A stretch of 8,547 nt of DNA from NCBI GenBank assembly GCA_030146445.1, contig JASLBT010000061.1, positions 1-8,547 of the forward strand, read 5' to 3'. The stretch comes from Segetibacter sp. (GTDB lineage: Bacteria > Bacteroidota > Bacteroidia > Chitinophagales > Chitinophagaceae). A program made the translations under genes and the position numbers. The notes under the pieces are model-generated. The model ran no database searches. It was not told the DNA's origin and worked only from the letters and a program-made list of their open reading frames with translations. Positions within the stretch are counted from its first letter, which is position 1, and each line of letters opens with the position of its first letter. Shown one piece after another: positions 1 to 6,785 of this stretch.

Positions 1-418
1 CTGTAGCGCAACTGCCATGAAGGTTTACAGTATTGGTTGGTAAAGTGATCGTTTGATCGGCACCGGTACAAGCAATCGGAGGTTGATTAACAGCAGGGTT
101 GTCTACCAATATCTGTAAGTATCCTTTGCTGATAATCCCCATTATCTGTAACGGATAATTCCAATTGGTAGACTCCTGCCGCTAAAATTCCTACTATTGT
201 TTTTGATGAGTCAGGTCTGGTAATGTTTCATGAAACAGCGCCTGCAATCTTGACCCATTTATAAGAAGTGATAGTACCATCAGAATAGGTTGGAGTAGTG
301 CCATCTACCATCTCCCTATCTGTTGGCAAACCGATAATTGTATCTCTGCCGGCTTGGCAACCGGAGGTTGATTGATGCCTTTACAATTTTCGCAAGACAG
401 TTCTTTCTTGCAGGTATG
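1..418 (-). pseudogene. Decayed PKD/Ig-like repeat surface lipoprotein, N-terminal part
   Basis: No open frame spans this stretch, but stitching minus-strand frames gives a coherent protein. It starts near 412 with 'CKKELSCENCKGINQPP', followed by a repeat unit containing 'RDTIIGLPTDREMVDG', 'DGTITSYKWVKIAGA', 'SSKTIVGILAAGVYQLELSV', 'LSAKDT', 'LQILVDNPAVNQPP' and the start of a second unit, 'GADQTITLPTNTVNLHG', at the window edge. This is the pattern of Bacteroidetes cell-surface proteins with PKD/K319-like beta-sandwich repeats behind a lipoprotein Cys. Damage seen: a 1-base loss near 352 (AAGCC where AAGGCC is expected), an in-frame TGA at 228-230, a 1-base loss in the G run at 137-140, and a 1-base loss near 118. 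No ATG or recognisable signal peptide precedes the Cys; the frame runs back into the 3' end of the neighbouring phosphatase-like gene, so the 5' end is lost too. The gene continues past the left edge. Family call is firm from the motif pattern; whether the indels are real or sequencing error cannot be told here. Confidence 0.75.
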
Positions 419-431
419 AAGAAAAATATAT

Positions 432-1763
432 CTACTTAACCAATTTAATTTCGGCCACTTGATCCCCTAATTGTTTAGCAAGTATTAAACTCATCTCTAC
501 GACAATTTTATAGTGTATGCCTGCATATACACGCGAAATCGCACCCTCTTCCGCCATTTTTGTAAAAGAAGCATATTGCCTCGGAGCGGAACCGTTGAAG
601 GTATACGTATTGTCAGTAACTGGCACATTATCACAAAGTTCCTTTGTTAACACCTGCATGACAGAGCCAAATATATAAGTGAGTGCTGATGGATACTCGG
701 GGTACGGCGGAGTGGGTACCAGCGGTGTCCAGGAAGCATCGATCACTTTGTTTATATAGGTAACCGGGCGAATAATGTTGTATTGATATTTTAACCTCCA
801 CGTGTTGATCAAAGCGTCCCTGGTAGCTATAGCTGTTTTAGCATAAACTACAGCAGTTCGTCCAAGGTCTGTTCCTTGTTTTTCCAGTACCTGTGTCACA
901 ATGGAGATGAAATGTCCGGGTACAGGATAGCCTCTTCCTGTGCCACCAACATCGGCCCAAAATATGGCGATGGCTTTTTGTTCATCAGTTAAGGGTCTGG
1001 AAATTTCATATACTTCTTTCACCATTTTATAGAAATCAGAAGAAGGATCTTCAGAGTAAGCGTACGGAAAGGGAGCAAGCGTTACTGAGGTACTTGACTG
1101 CAGGAAGGGCCTTGCTTTGCCAATATATGGACCTACTGCATTGGAGAAAGCAGGGGTTGTTGGCTGCCATGAGCCTGGAAAGACCGGGGGTACATAGCCT
1201 GTGTTGGATATATCCAGATTATCCGTGGTTGACCATTCACGTACGGCTGTCGCAACAGAACGTCCGTATTCTTGAGAACGCGTTAGTACATCTTCTGCTG
1301 TCACCCTGGCAAATCGTTGGTTGTAAGCCGCTTCCAGGGAGTCAATGCTCGCTTTATTGGCGTCGGTCAGGCCAGCTAAAAATAAGCGCGACATACTGGC
1401 TAGAGCAGCGTTTGCACTGGCTGCCCACAAATAAGGTTTTTTCTTTTCTGTTGCAGGCATGGAAGGCATTTGGTGCAGCTTAGTGGAAAGGCTTACAGAG
1501 CCATTGATGCCCGGCTGCACAGACTCGTACAGGCCGACACCAATATAACCAAAGTTGCTCATGTTTAGGAGTGCAAACGTGGGCGGGCTAGCGTTGAGTT
1601 GTATCCGTAGCATCAGCCTGTACCAGTCGTGCACCACATCTGCGCTTTCCTGGGTTGCTTTTGGTAACGCATCATCTTTTTTGCAACTTGCCGCAAAAAG
1701 GAAAAGAGCTATCATCAACAAGCAAGTCGCGTTTGGGCTATGGCTGTTCGAGGGGAGTATCAT
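432..1763 (-). CDS. PAP2/vanadium-dependent haloperoxidase-like lipoprotein, catalytic His replaced
   Basis: A 443-aa protein of the PAP2 acid phosphatase / vanadium haloperoxidase superfamily, which binds phosphate or vanadate in a helical bundle. The N-terminus has a hydrophobic stretch (about 15-26) and a lipobox-like end before Cys27 ('LFLFAASCKKDD'), so it is probably an exported lipoprotein. The superfamily signature K-x6-RP...PSGH...SR-x5-H is visible: Lys325, Arg332-Pro333, Ser359, Arg411 and His417 ('SRVYAGIHY'). The middle motif reads PSAL (358-361), where haloperoxidases have PSGH and many Bacteroidetes members, from memory, have PSAH. The acid-base His is thus Leu361, with codon CTC one base from CAC. 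Lys325, the two Arg, Ser359 and the anion-coordinating His417 remain, so anion binding may persist while turnover is doubtful. Substrate is unknown. The start at 1763 gives a normal lipoprotein leader; no Shine-Dalgarno is seen. It lies 74 nt downstream of the T9SS cargo gene on the same strand and may be co-transcribed with it. No terminator is visible between the two. Confidence 0.85.
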   Translation of the reverse strand: MILPSNSHSPNATCLLMIALFLFAASCKKDDALPKATQESADVVHDWYRLMLRIQLNASPPTFALLNMSNFGYIGVGLYESVQPGINGSVSLSTKLHQMPSMPATEKKKPYLWAASANAALASMSRLFLAGLTDANKASIDSLEAAYNQRFARVTAEDVLTRSQEYGRSVATAVREWSTTDNLDISNTGYVPPVFPGSWQPTTPAFSNAVGPYIGKARPFLQSSTSVTLAPFPYAYSEDPSSDFYKMVKEVYEISRPLTDEQKAIAIFWADVGGTGRGYPVPGHFISIVTQVLEKQGTDLGRTAVVYAKTAIATRDALINTWRLKYQYNIIRPVTYINKVIDASWTPLVPTPPYPEYPSALTYIFGSVMQVLTKELCDNVPVTDNTYTFNGSAPRQYASFTKMAEEGAISRVYAGIHYKIVVEMSLILAKQLGDQVAEIKLVK

Positions 1764-1837
1764 AATGGATCAATTTGGGTTGAAAGAATAATTTCACTTT
1801 GCCGTTGTGGATGAAGTGTGGCTTGCGGGTGTGATGG

Positions 1838-3277
1838 CTACTGCAGCACTGTCATCTTATTGGTTTTGGTAAACATTTTGTTACCTGATGTTACGGTCAC
1901 CTTGTAGTAATACATTCCTTTGCTTACGTTTTTGCTGTTAAATTCAATCGTATGTAATCCTGCTTGTTTGTACCCGGATACAGGCATCGCCACTACTTTT
2001 CCTGCTAAATCAAACACCTGTAACGACGCAACACCGTTAAAGGGTAGTTCATATCGGATGGTTGTCTTGTTTGTAAACGGATTGGGGTAGTTCATTAGCC
2101 TTAGTTGATGACTTACATCGGCCTTTCCCGCGTGTTTTGTTGCTTTTGTAGTCGAAATTGCTGTTGTACAAGCGCCTAAGTAATCGCCATGATTTAAATG
2201 TGCCTTTACAGCGTTCGGCGACACACAAATTACTTCTCCCTTATGGCAGAGCATTACTTTATCTCCCTTACTGCCGCACCGTACATCGTTTACAAATACG
2301 GTTACCTGGTCGGTGCTGGTACAACCCTTTGCATCTGTGGTAGTGAGTGTATATGTAGTAGTGGTTGTGGGACACACCTGCATGCTTTGGCTATTTGCAG
2401 TAACCCCACCACCCGACCAGGCATAGCTGTAGGGCGACACTCCACCATCACCTGTTCCGGTTAGTGTGGTGCAGTTGGAACCATACCCATATACCACCGT
2501 CCTGTCCGCCCCAGCATCGGCTATGCTTGCTTCAAAATCATAGATGATTGTATTGCCATTGACACCAATGGTGAATGCATCAGAGTATCCTATAAAGTTG
2601 GGTCCAAAAGCGCGGACAGGGATAAGAGGAGCACCCACATTCAACCGAATCCCTCCTCCGAGGGTGCCAGCTGGAGCATTATTGATTATTCTTGCACCAG
2701 GATTTTGCTTGAGATACTCAGGAAAACTTATATATCGACCTCCCAACGACGGATTTGTAGACGGCGAGGGACCAAACCACCAAATCCCTTTCAATAAATC
2801 CCATGTTTGCCAGGTATTAAGGACGGTAGGTCCCTGGTCAGGCGCAATGCCCGCTACCCAATTGCCTGTTTGATATCTGGGTTCGAAGACAAAATGGTCA
2901 TCTACTATACCATCCCCGGTCCTATCTAACTGCAAAACAATAAATACGTTATCCGTATTGTTTTCCCTACGTTCAATAAAAGTAGAATAACGTAATTCTG
3001 TGAGGGATGATAAGAGAGTGTTATGGTAAGAAAGGTTTCTTACCCTTATGATGTTTATACCGGTAGGGTTATCGTATCTTAAACTTCCATTGCCTAAAGG
3101 AGGTTTAGGCGCTGCTGCTGAAAATTCAAGTGTCATCCCGGGCCTAATTTGTTTCTCCCAAACGTTAAGGTTGCAATCAGTAACTGTAATCACTGTTTGA
3201 GATAAAAGGGTTGTGGATAAGAAAAGGGTCAGAAGAAAAAACAGTTGCCTTGAAAGCAGTGTCAAATTGATGATCAT
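1838..3277 (-). CDS. Secreted protein with T9SS type A C-terminal sorting domain
   Basis: A 479-aa exported protein when started at the ATG at 3277; the frame stays open to an ATG at 3328, which would add 17 residues. I chose 3277 because it puts a typical signal peptide at the terminus ('MIINLTLLSRQLFFLLTLFL', cleavage near 'LLSQ') and has an A-rich upstream stretch, common in Bacteroidetes. Order of parts: an N-terminal domain of about 230 residues I do not recognise, with an acidic 'DRTGDGIVDD' stretch that could bind calcium, closing with 'DAFTIGVNGNTIIYDFE'; a SprB/PKD-like repeat (about 252-333, 'SPYSYAWSGGG' and 'TTTYTLTTTDAKGCTSTDQV'); a Cys/His module (about 342-370, 'MLCHKGEVICV...HLNHGDYLGAC') often seen before sorting domains; and a T9SS type A sorting domain (about 396-479, 'NYPNPFTNKTTIRYEL', 'VFDLAGKVV', 'GMYYYKVT'). 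It should cross the outer membrane by the type IX system and be anchored or released at the surface. No catalytic motif is visible. The role may be adhesion or binding, by inference only. Confidence 0.85.
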   Translation of the reverse strand: MIINLTLLSRQLFFLLTLFLSTTLLSQTVITVTDCNLNVWEKQIRPGMTLEFSAAAPKPPLGNGSLRYDNPTGINIIRVRNLSYHNTLLSSLTELRYSTFIERRENNTDNVFIVLQLDRTGDGIVDDHFVFEPRYQTGNWVAGIAPDQGPTVLNTWQTWDLLKGIWWFGPSPSTNPSLGGRYISFPEYLKQNPGARIINNAPAGTLGGGIRLNVGAPLIPVRAFGPNFIGYSDAFTIGVNGNTIIYDFEASIADAGADRTVVYGYGSNCTTLTGTGDGGVSPYSYAWSGGGVTANSQSMQVCPTTTTTYTLTTTDAKGCTSTDQVTVFVNDVRCGSKGDKVMLCHKGEVICVSPNAVKAHLNHGDYLGACTTAISTTKATKHAGKADVSHQLRLMNYPNPFTNKTTIRYELPFNGVASLQVFDLAGKVVAMPVSGYKQAGLHTIEFNSKNVSKGMYYYKVTVTSGNKMFTKTNKMTVLQ

Positions 3278-3304
3278 AAAATTTGTTTTTGAATTTATAT
3301 TAAG

Positions 3305-3326
3305 GGAAGCTAAAAGACCAGCTTCC
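3305..3326 (-). repeat. Short hairpin in leader of T9SS cargo gene
   Basis: A perfect 7-bp inverted repeat, GGAAGCT at 3305-3311 and AGCTTCC at 3320-3326, with an 8-nt loop. It sits 28 nt upstream of the chosen ATG at 3277, and further GGAAGC bases follow at 3337-3342 that could pair with the same GCTTCC arm as an alternative. If the longer start at 3328 is used, the hairpin lies inside the coding sequence. No U-run follows on either strand, so it is not an obvious terminator. A leader-structure role is conjecture. Confidence 0.35.
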
Positions 3327-3328
3327 AT

Positions 3329-3685
3329 ACCTGATTGGAAGCAGCGCTATTCACGGCGCGGCAGTTGAATAAATAGTATTGTCGACTGAAATAAAAGACG
3401 CTCCTTTGATATCAAAAAGCAACACGCCAAACGTTTCCCCATAGTCAAAAAAGCTTGTCTCCCAACCATTATTTTTATCCTTACAAAATAGGATGGTTCT
3501 TCACGCTTTTTCTCACATTTCGGCAAACATCTTTGGAGCACATCCATACGGCGGACTCGTTCATACATACACCGTTGGTCGTCGACGAACGGTGTATGTA
3601 TTGGAATGACTAACGTCTACTTTTTTCGGTGGAAGAGAATTCTGACAGAGCGGATTCATTAAATTTATAGGACAATCCTATTTAT
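3329..3685. other. Divergent intergenic region, no convincing gene
   Basis: About 357 bp (408 bp from the chosen T9SS start) separate the minus-strand T9SS cargo gene from the plus-strand kinase operon, so promoters for both directions should lie here. A minus-strand open frame of 73 codons (3347-3568) has no recognisable motif, and its start codon lies inside the perfect inverted repeat at 3563-3601, so I do not call it a gene. I see no clear Bacteroidetes -33/-7 pair (TTTG ... TAnnTTTG). The two structured elements are listed separately. Confidence 0.6.
3563..3601. repeat. Perfect 14-bp inverted repeat, candidate operator or hairpin
   Basis: The arms ATACATACACCGTT (3563-3576) and AACGGTGTATGTAT (3588-3601) are exact reverse complements around an 11-nt centre, which itself contains the 8-bp palindrome CGTCGACG (3580-3587). 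The element lies about 85 nt upstream of the kinase start and well upstream of the divergent T9SS gene. It is not followed by a T run on either strand and does not sit behind a gene end, which argues against an intrinsic terminator. A dimeric regulator site for one or both divergent promoters, or the stem of a small structured RNA, would fit. Which one is open. Confidence 0.65.
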
Positions 3686-3687
3686 TT
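3661..3687. promoter_or_regulatory. Imperfect dyad covering the start region of the first kinase
   Basis: ATAGGA (3667-3672) and TCCTAT (3676-3681) form a 6-bp inverted repeat around CAA. After a TT/TT mismatch, AAAT (3661-3664) pairs with ATTT (3684-3687), giving 10 of 12 matched positions. The left arm contains the only Shine-Dalgarno-like AGGA (3669-3672, 13 nt before the start), and the right arm reaches into the TTG start codon at 3686-3688. In mRNA this fold would hide both elements; in DNA it could be an operator. The pairing is seen directly; the function is inferred. Confidence 0.4.
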
Positions 3688-4897
3688 GACAAAGCAAGAC
3701 TTCGTATTCTCCGATCAACGCCGGCACCGTATTGCACGACATGCAATTTTTTGGGCAGTGTGGTGTGTTGCTTACCTGTTATTGTTCCATTATCCTGTTT
3801 ACACTTTCAAAGGATGGGGCTTTAGCCCGACTGAAGCGCCCAACGCATTTAGAAGTATAAGTGAGATTGGTCTTGCATTATTTATTCTAAAAACAATCAT
3901 CTTTAGTTCTTTGTTAGCTGTTGTGTTGCCCCAGGCGTTATTTACCTATGTTTTAATCTATTGGATCTTACCCGATTATTTCTTTACTAAAAAATCATTG
4001 TTCAATACCGCTTCTATTATTATAGGGTTGTTGCTGCTATTTCTTTTTGTTTTTGCTTCATTTAAATCCCTGGTAGTTGTCGGTGACTATTTCTTTGGAG
4101 TATCCAAATCTTTATTTGGAAACTTTACCTACAACCTGTTCACTTATGTAGCCGGGCGTGATCAGTTGACAAGCCTTCCGATTGTTGCCGGTTTTGCATT
4201 GATGATAAAACTCATGAAACGCTGGTGGCTGAAACAAGAAGAAACGGCGCAATTGGCAATAGAAAAAACGCGGTCGGAATTGGAACTGCTTAAAGCACAG
4301 GTACACCCGCATTTCCTATTCAATACACTTAACAACATTTATTACTTCACGCTGTCGGGCTCTCCAAAAGCGCCGGAAATGATCAACAAACTGTCAGGAC
4401 TACTTCAATATATCATCAATGAATGCAGCGAGCCATTGGTACCGGTACAAAAAGAACTTGCCATGATACGTGATTACATGGCCCTGGAAAAAATACGGTA
4501 TGGCGAAGAAATGGACATGAGCATTGAAATGCAAAACGAAGATTCGGAAAATTTAATTGCGCCGCTGCTCTTAATTCCTTTTGTTGAGAACAGTTTTAAG
4601 CACGGTACCAGCAACATGATTGTACACCCGTGGGTAAAGCTTCGTATCACTATTGAAAAAGGCACGCTGCTTTTTTTTATTTCAAACAGTCAACCACTTA
4701 CAAAAGATCCCCATTTGAAAAAAGGGCATATTGGTTTAAAAAATGTAAAGCAGCGGCTGCAGCTGCTTTATCCCCGAGCGCATGAATTAAAGATTGTTTC
4801 TGAAGCTGAAAGCTTTACTGTTAACCTAAAAATCGGTTTGCTTGAGCCAAGCCAACTTGATAAATCAAAAACAACGAACACTTATGCAGTGGCATAA
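3686..4897 (+). CDS. LytS/YehU-type membrane sensor histidine kinase (catalytically complete)
   Basis: A 403-aa inner-membrane kinase of the His_kinase (PF06580) type, expected to autophosphorylate and pass phosphate to the LytTR regulator two genes downstream. Four hydrophobic segments are visible (about 19-37, 66-94, 108-133, 160-178), then a charged linker helix ('WWLKQEETAQLAIEKTRSEL') and the kinase core. The core has the phospho-acceptor motif 'QVHPHFLFNTLNN' with His209, the N box 'PFVENSFKHG' with Asn302, 'ISNS' with Asn334, and the G box 'GHIGLKNVKQRL' (347-357). No separate sensory domain is present, so the signal is probably read in the membrane part. The start is a TTG: an in-frame TAG at 3668-3670 leaves no upstream ATG, and the first internal ATG comes after the membrane part. 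Alignment with the next gene supports it, since both proteins reach 'VFS' at residues 7-9. The 3' end overlaps the next gene by 14 nt. Confidence 0.9.
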   Translation: MTKQDFVFSDQRRHRIARHAIFWAVWCVAYLLLFHYPVYTFKGWGFSPTEAPNAFRSISEIGLALFILKTIIFSSLLAVVLPQALFTYVLIYWILPDYFFTKKSLFNTASIIIGLLLLFLFVFASFKSLVVVGDYFFGVSKSLFGNFTYNLFTYVAGRDQLTSLPIVAGFALMIKLMKRWWLKQEETAQLAIEKTRSELELLKAQVHPHFLFNTLNNIYYFTLSGSPKAPEMINKLSGLLQYIINECSEPLVPVQKELAMIRDYMALEKIRYGEEMDMSIEMQNEDSENLIAPLLLIPFVENSFKHGTSNMIVHPWVKLRITIEKGTLLFFISNSQPLTKDPHLKKGHIGLKNVKQRLQLLYPRAHELKIVSEAESFTVNLKIGLLEPSQLDKSKTTNTYAVA

Positions 4898-6026
4898 ACT
4901 CGTTTTTTCTGAAGAGTATCGCCACCGGTTGTTACGTCATTTCCTGTTTTGGGTGGCATGGTGGATTTATTTATCCGCTTGTCAATATTTATATCAGCAC
5001 CCGCCATTCCGAGGCAGGGAGGTACTTGTATCGGTAGGTTCCCATCTGTTGGTAAAAACCTTTTTACTCTTATTAGTTTATGCCATTCCTTGTTATACCT
5101 TCATCTACTTTTTATTGCCTCGGTTAATGAACGGCAAATGGTTGAAAGCCGTTGCAGGTATTTTGGTCCTCTGTATATTCTTGTTGGGAGCAGCCTATTT
5201 TATCTTTTGGGATGTATTTCCTTTTGTCGACTCGCTTTTTGGCCCCTTTAAGCCGAATGAGTTTGTTACAAAGTATTGGCCCGCTGTCAGCATCGGTTTG
5301 ATTGATCCCCTGAAAGTAGTGGCTGCAGCAGGTATTATCAAATACGTGAAGTTTTGGTGGCTGAAAAAGGAGGAAGGTGAGCGATTAGAAAGAGAAAAGA
5401 TAAATGCAGAATTGCAATTGCTAAAAGCCCAAATACACCCCCGGTTTTTATTTAGCGCCCTTAATAATATCTATGATCATTCATTGATCGCCTCCCCGCT
5501 TGCCCCTCAACTGTTGTTGAAGCTATCAGACCTGCTAAGCTATATGCTTTATGAATGTGATCAACCATTGGTGCCGCTGCATAAAGAATTGGGGATGATG
5601 AAAGAGTACCTGGAGTTGGAAAAAACAAGGTTGAACATTGCCGTCGAAATGGAACTGAGCCTTAGGGGCGATATGTCGGGGAAGATGATTGTGCCTTTTT
5701 TGCTCCTACCTTTCATTGAAAATAGTTTTAAGCAAAGCAGCAATGGCCTTGAGCCAGCATGGGTCAATATCGATATTAGCGTAGAAGACAGTTGGTTCAG
5801 TATGAAGTTGGCGCATGGTATACAAACTGAAACCGACGTTGCTGAACACGGTTTGGCAAATGTGCGCAAAAGATTAACTTTATTGTATCCCCACAATCAC
5901 GAGTTGAAAATAAGCCGCGAACCGGAGATGATGATTGTAGTTTTAAAAATAAGGCTTGCTGAAAGTGCCGGTACAGAAGCAATAGAAGATAGAAAGTTAC
6001 GAATTACAGACACGCTGTTTACCTAA
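4884..6026 (+). CDS. LytS-type histidine kinase paralogue, probable pseudokinase
   Basis: A 380-aa paralogue of the preceding kinase with the same plan: four membrane segments, the linker 'WWLKKEEGERLEREK' and a PF06580-type core ('LQLLKAQIHPRFLFSALNN'). I start it at the ATG at 4884, which overlaps the upstream stop by 14 nt and lines its N-terminus up residue for residue with the first kinase (...VFS at 7-9, ...FW at 22-23); a TTG at 4842 in the same frame would add 14 residues. Key losses: the phospho-acceptor His is Arg187 (PRFLFS for PHFLFN); the N box keeps Asn280 but reads 'ENSFKQSS' instead of KHG; the Asn of 'ISNS' is His311; and the first Gly of the G box is Ala320 ('AEHGLANVRKRL'). 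The rest of the fold is kept in an intact frame, so it appears to be retained without autokinase activity. By analogy with known pseudokinases it may heterodimerise with, and tune, the first kinase; this is inference. His185 two residues earlier is unlikely to substitute, as that position is not conserved as His in the family. Confidence 0.88.
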   Translation: MQWHKLVFSEEYRHRLLRHFLFWVAWWIYLSACQYLYQHPPFRGREVLVSVGSHLLVKTFLLLLVYAIPCYTFIYFLLPRLMNGKWLKAVAGILVLCIFLLGAAYFIFWDVFPFVDSLFGPFKPNEFVTKYWPAVSIGLIDPLKVVAAAGIIKYVKFWWLKKEEGERLEREKINAELQLLKAQIHPRFLFSALNNIYDHSLIASPLAPQLLLKLSDLLSYMLYECDQPLVPLHKELGMMKEYLELEKTRLNIAVEMELSLRGDMSGKMIVPFLLLPFIENSFKQSSNGLEPAWVNIDISVEDSWFSMKLAHGIQTETDVAEHGLANVRKRLTLLYPHNHELKISREPEMMIVVLKIRLAESAGTEAIEDRKLRITDTLFT

Positions 6027-6037
6027 CAACGCCTACT

Positions 6038-6781
6038 ATGCTGAACACTAACAAAATACATTGCCTGGTAATTGATGATGAACCTCTGGCAAGAGAAGTT
6101 TTGAAAGAGCATATTGCCGGTGTTGAAGCTCTTGAATTATCTGGAACATGTAGCAACGCCATAGAGGCGATTTCTTTTCTTAAAGAACATCCCGTCGACC
6201 TCTTGTTTTTGGATATACAAATGCCTCAGCTTCTGGGAACTACTCTAATCCGAACACTTAAAAATCCGCCCAAGGTTGTTTTTACCACCGCTTACCGGAA
6301 GTACGCTATTGAAGGATTTGAACTGGATGCGGTGGATTATATCTTAAAGCCTATCTCATTTGAACGGTTTCTAAAAGCAGTGAATAAAGTATTGCAAATA
6401 CAGGTGTCAAATGCTACGCCTCCGTCACCTGCCAGGGAACAGCAAAACGAGCCGGCTAATTCTTTCTTGTACTTTCGCGCTGACCGTAAAATGGTTAAAA
6501 TTTTCTTTCGTGATATCCTATTTATCGAAGGATTCAAAGACTACATAAAAATCGTCACGGACACTAAAACGATAACTACGAAGTATGTGCTTTCTACATT
6601 GGAAGAAATGCTGCCAGGCCCGGAGTTTTTGCGAATTCATAAATCCTATATAGTAGGAATCAATAAAATTGAATGTTATCACGGCGATACTATCGAGATT
6701 GCTAGGCATGAACTACCAATTGGCCGCTTATACAAATTAGATGTAAGCCGTGTTTTGAACGCATCTTCAGCCACTAACTAG
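6038..6781 (+). CDS. LytTR-family response regulator
   Basis: A 247-aa two-domain response regulator (LytR/AlgR family, LytTD type). The receiver domain (about 6-122) has the acidic pair Asp13-Asp14 ('VIDDEPLAR'), phospho-acceptor Asp59 ('LFLDIQMP'), Thr84 ('FTTAY') and Lys104 ('DYILKPI'), so all catalytic residues are present. A Pro/Ala/Gln/Asn-rich linker (about 124-139) leads to a LytTR DNA-binding domain (about 142-240) with 'LYFRADRKMVKI', 'ILFIEGFKDYIKI' and 'EFLRIHKSYIVGINKIE'. This domain binds DNA through beta-strands, usually at paired direct repeats near promoters. It lies 11 nt after the second kinase stop and is almost surely co-transcribed with both kinases. The target is not known; the divergent T9SS gene, its own promoter or the dead receptor gene downstream are candidates by proximity only. 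No Shine-Dalgarno is evident, as is usual in this phylum. Confidence 0.93.
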   Translation: MLNTNKIHCLVIDDEPLAREVLKEHIAGVEALELSGTCSNAIEAISFLKEHPVDLLFLDIQMPQLLGTTLIRTLKNPPKVVFTTAYRKYAIEGFELDAVDYILKPISFERFLKAVNKVLQIQVSNATPPSPAREQQNEPANSFLYFRADRKMVKIFFRDILFIEGFKDYIKIVTDTKTITTKYVLSTLEEMLPGPEFLRIHKSYIVGINKIECYHGDTIEIARHELPIGRLYKLDVSRVLNASSATN

Positions 6782-6785
6782 TGTT

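Noticed and set aside
1094..1791. Plus-strand open frames opposite the PAP2-like gene
   Set aside because: Products show no family motifs and the opposite strand has a well-supported gene.
3347..3568. Minus-strand open frame of 73 codons in the divergent intergenic region
   Set aside because: No motif, signal peptide or plausible composition, and its ATG lies within the arm of a perfect inverted repeat. Best explained as chance.
3600..3626. Bacteroidetes-type promoter (TTGG ... TACTTTTT) before the kinase operon
   Set aside because: The -7 match is imperfect and the spacing to the TTGG is too short (about 13 nt) for the usual -33/-7 arrangement.
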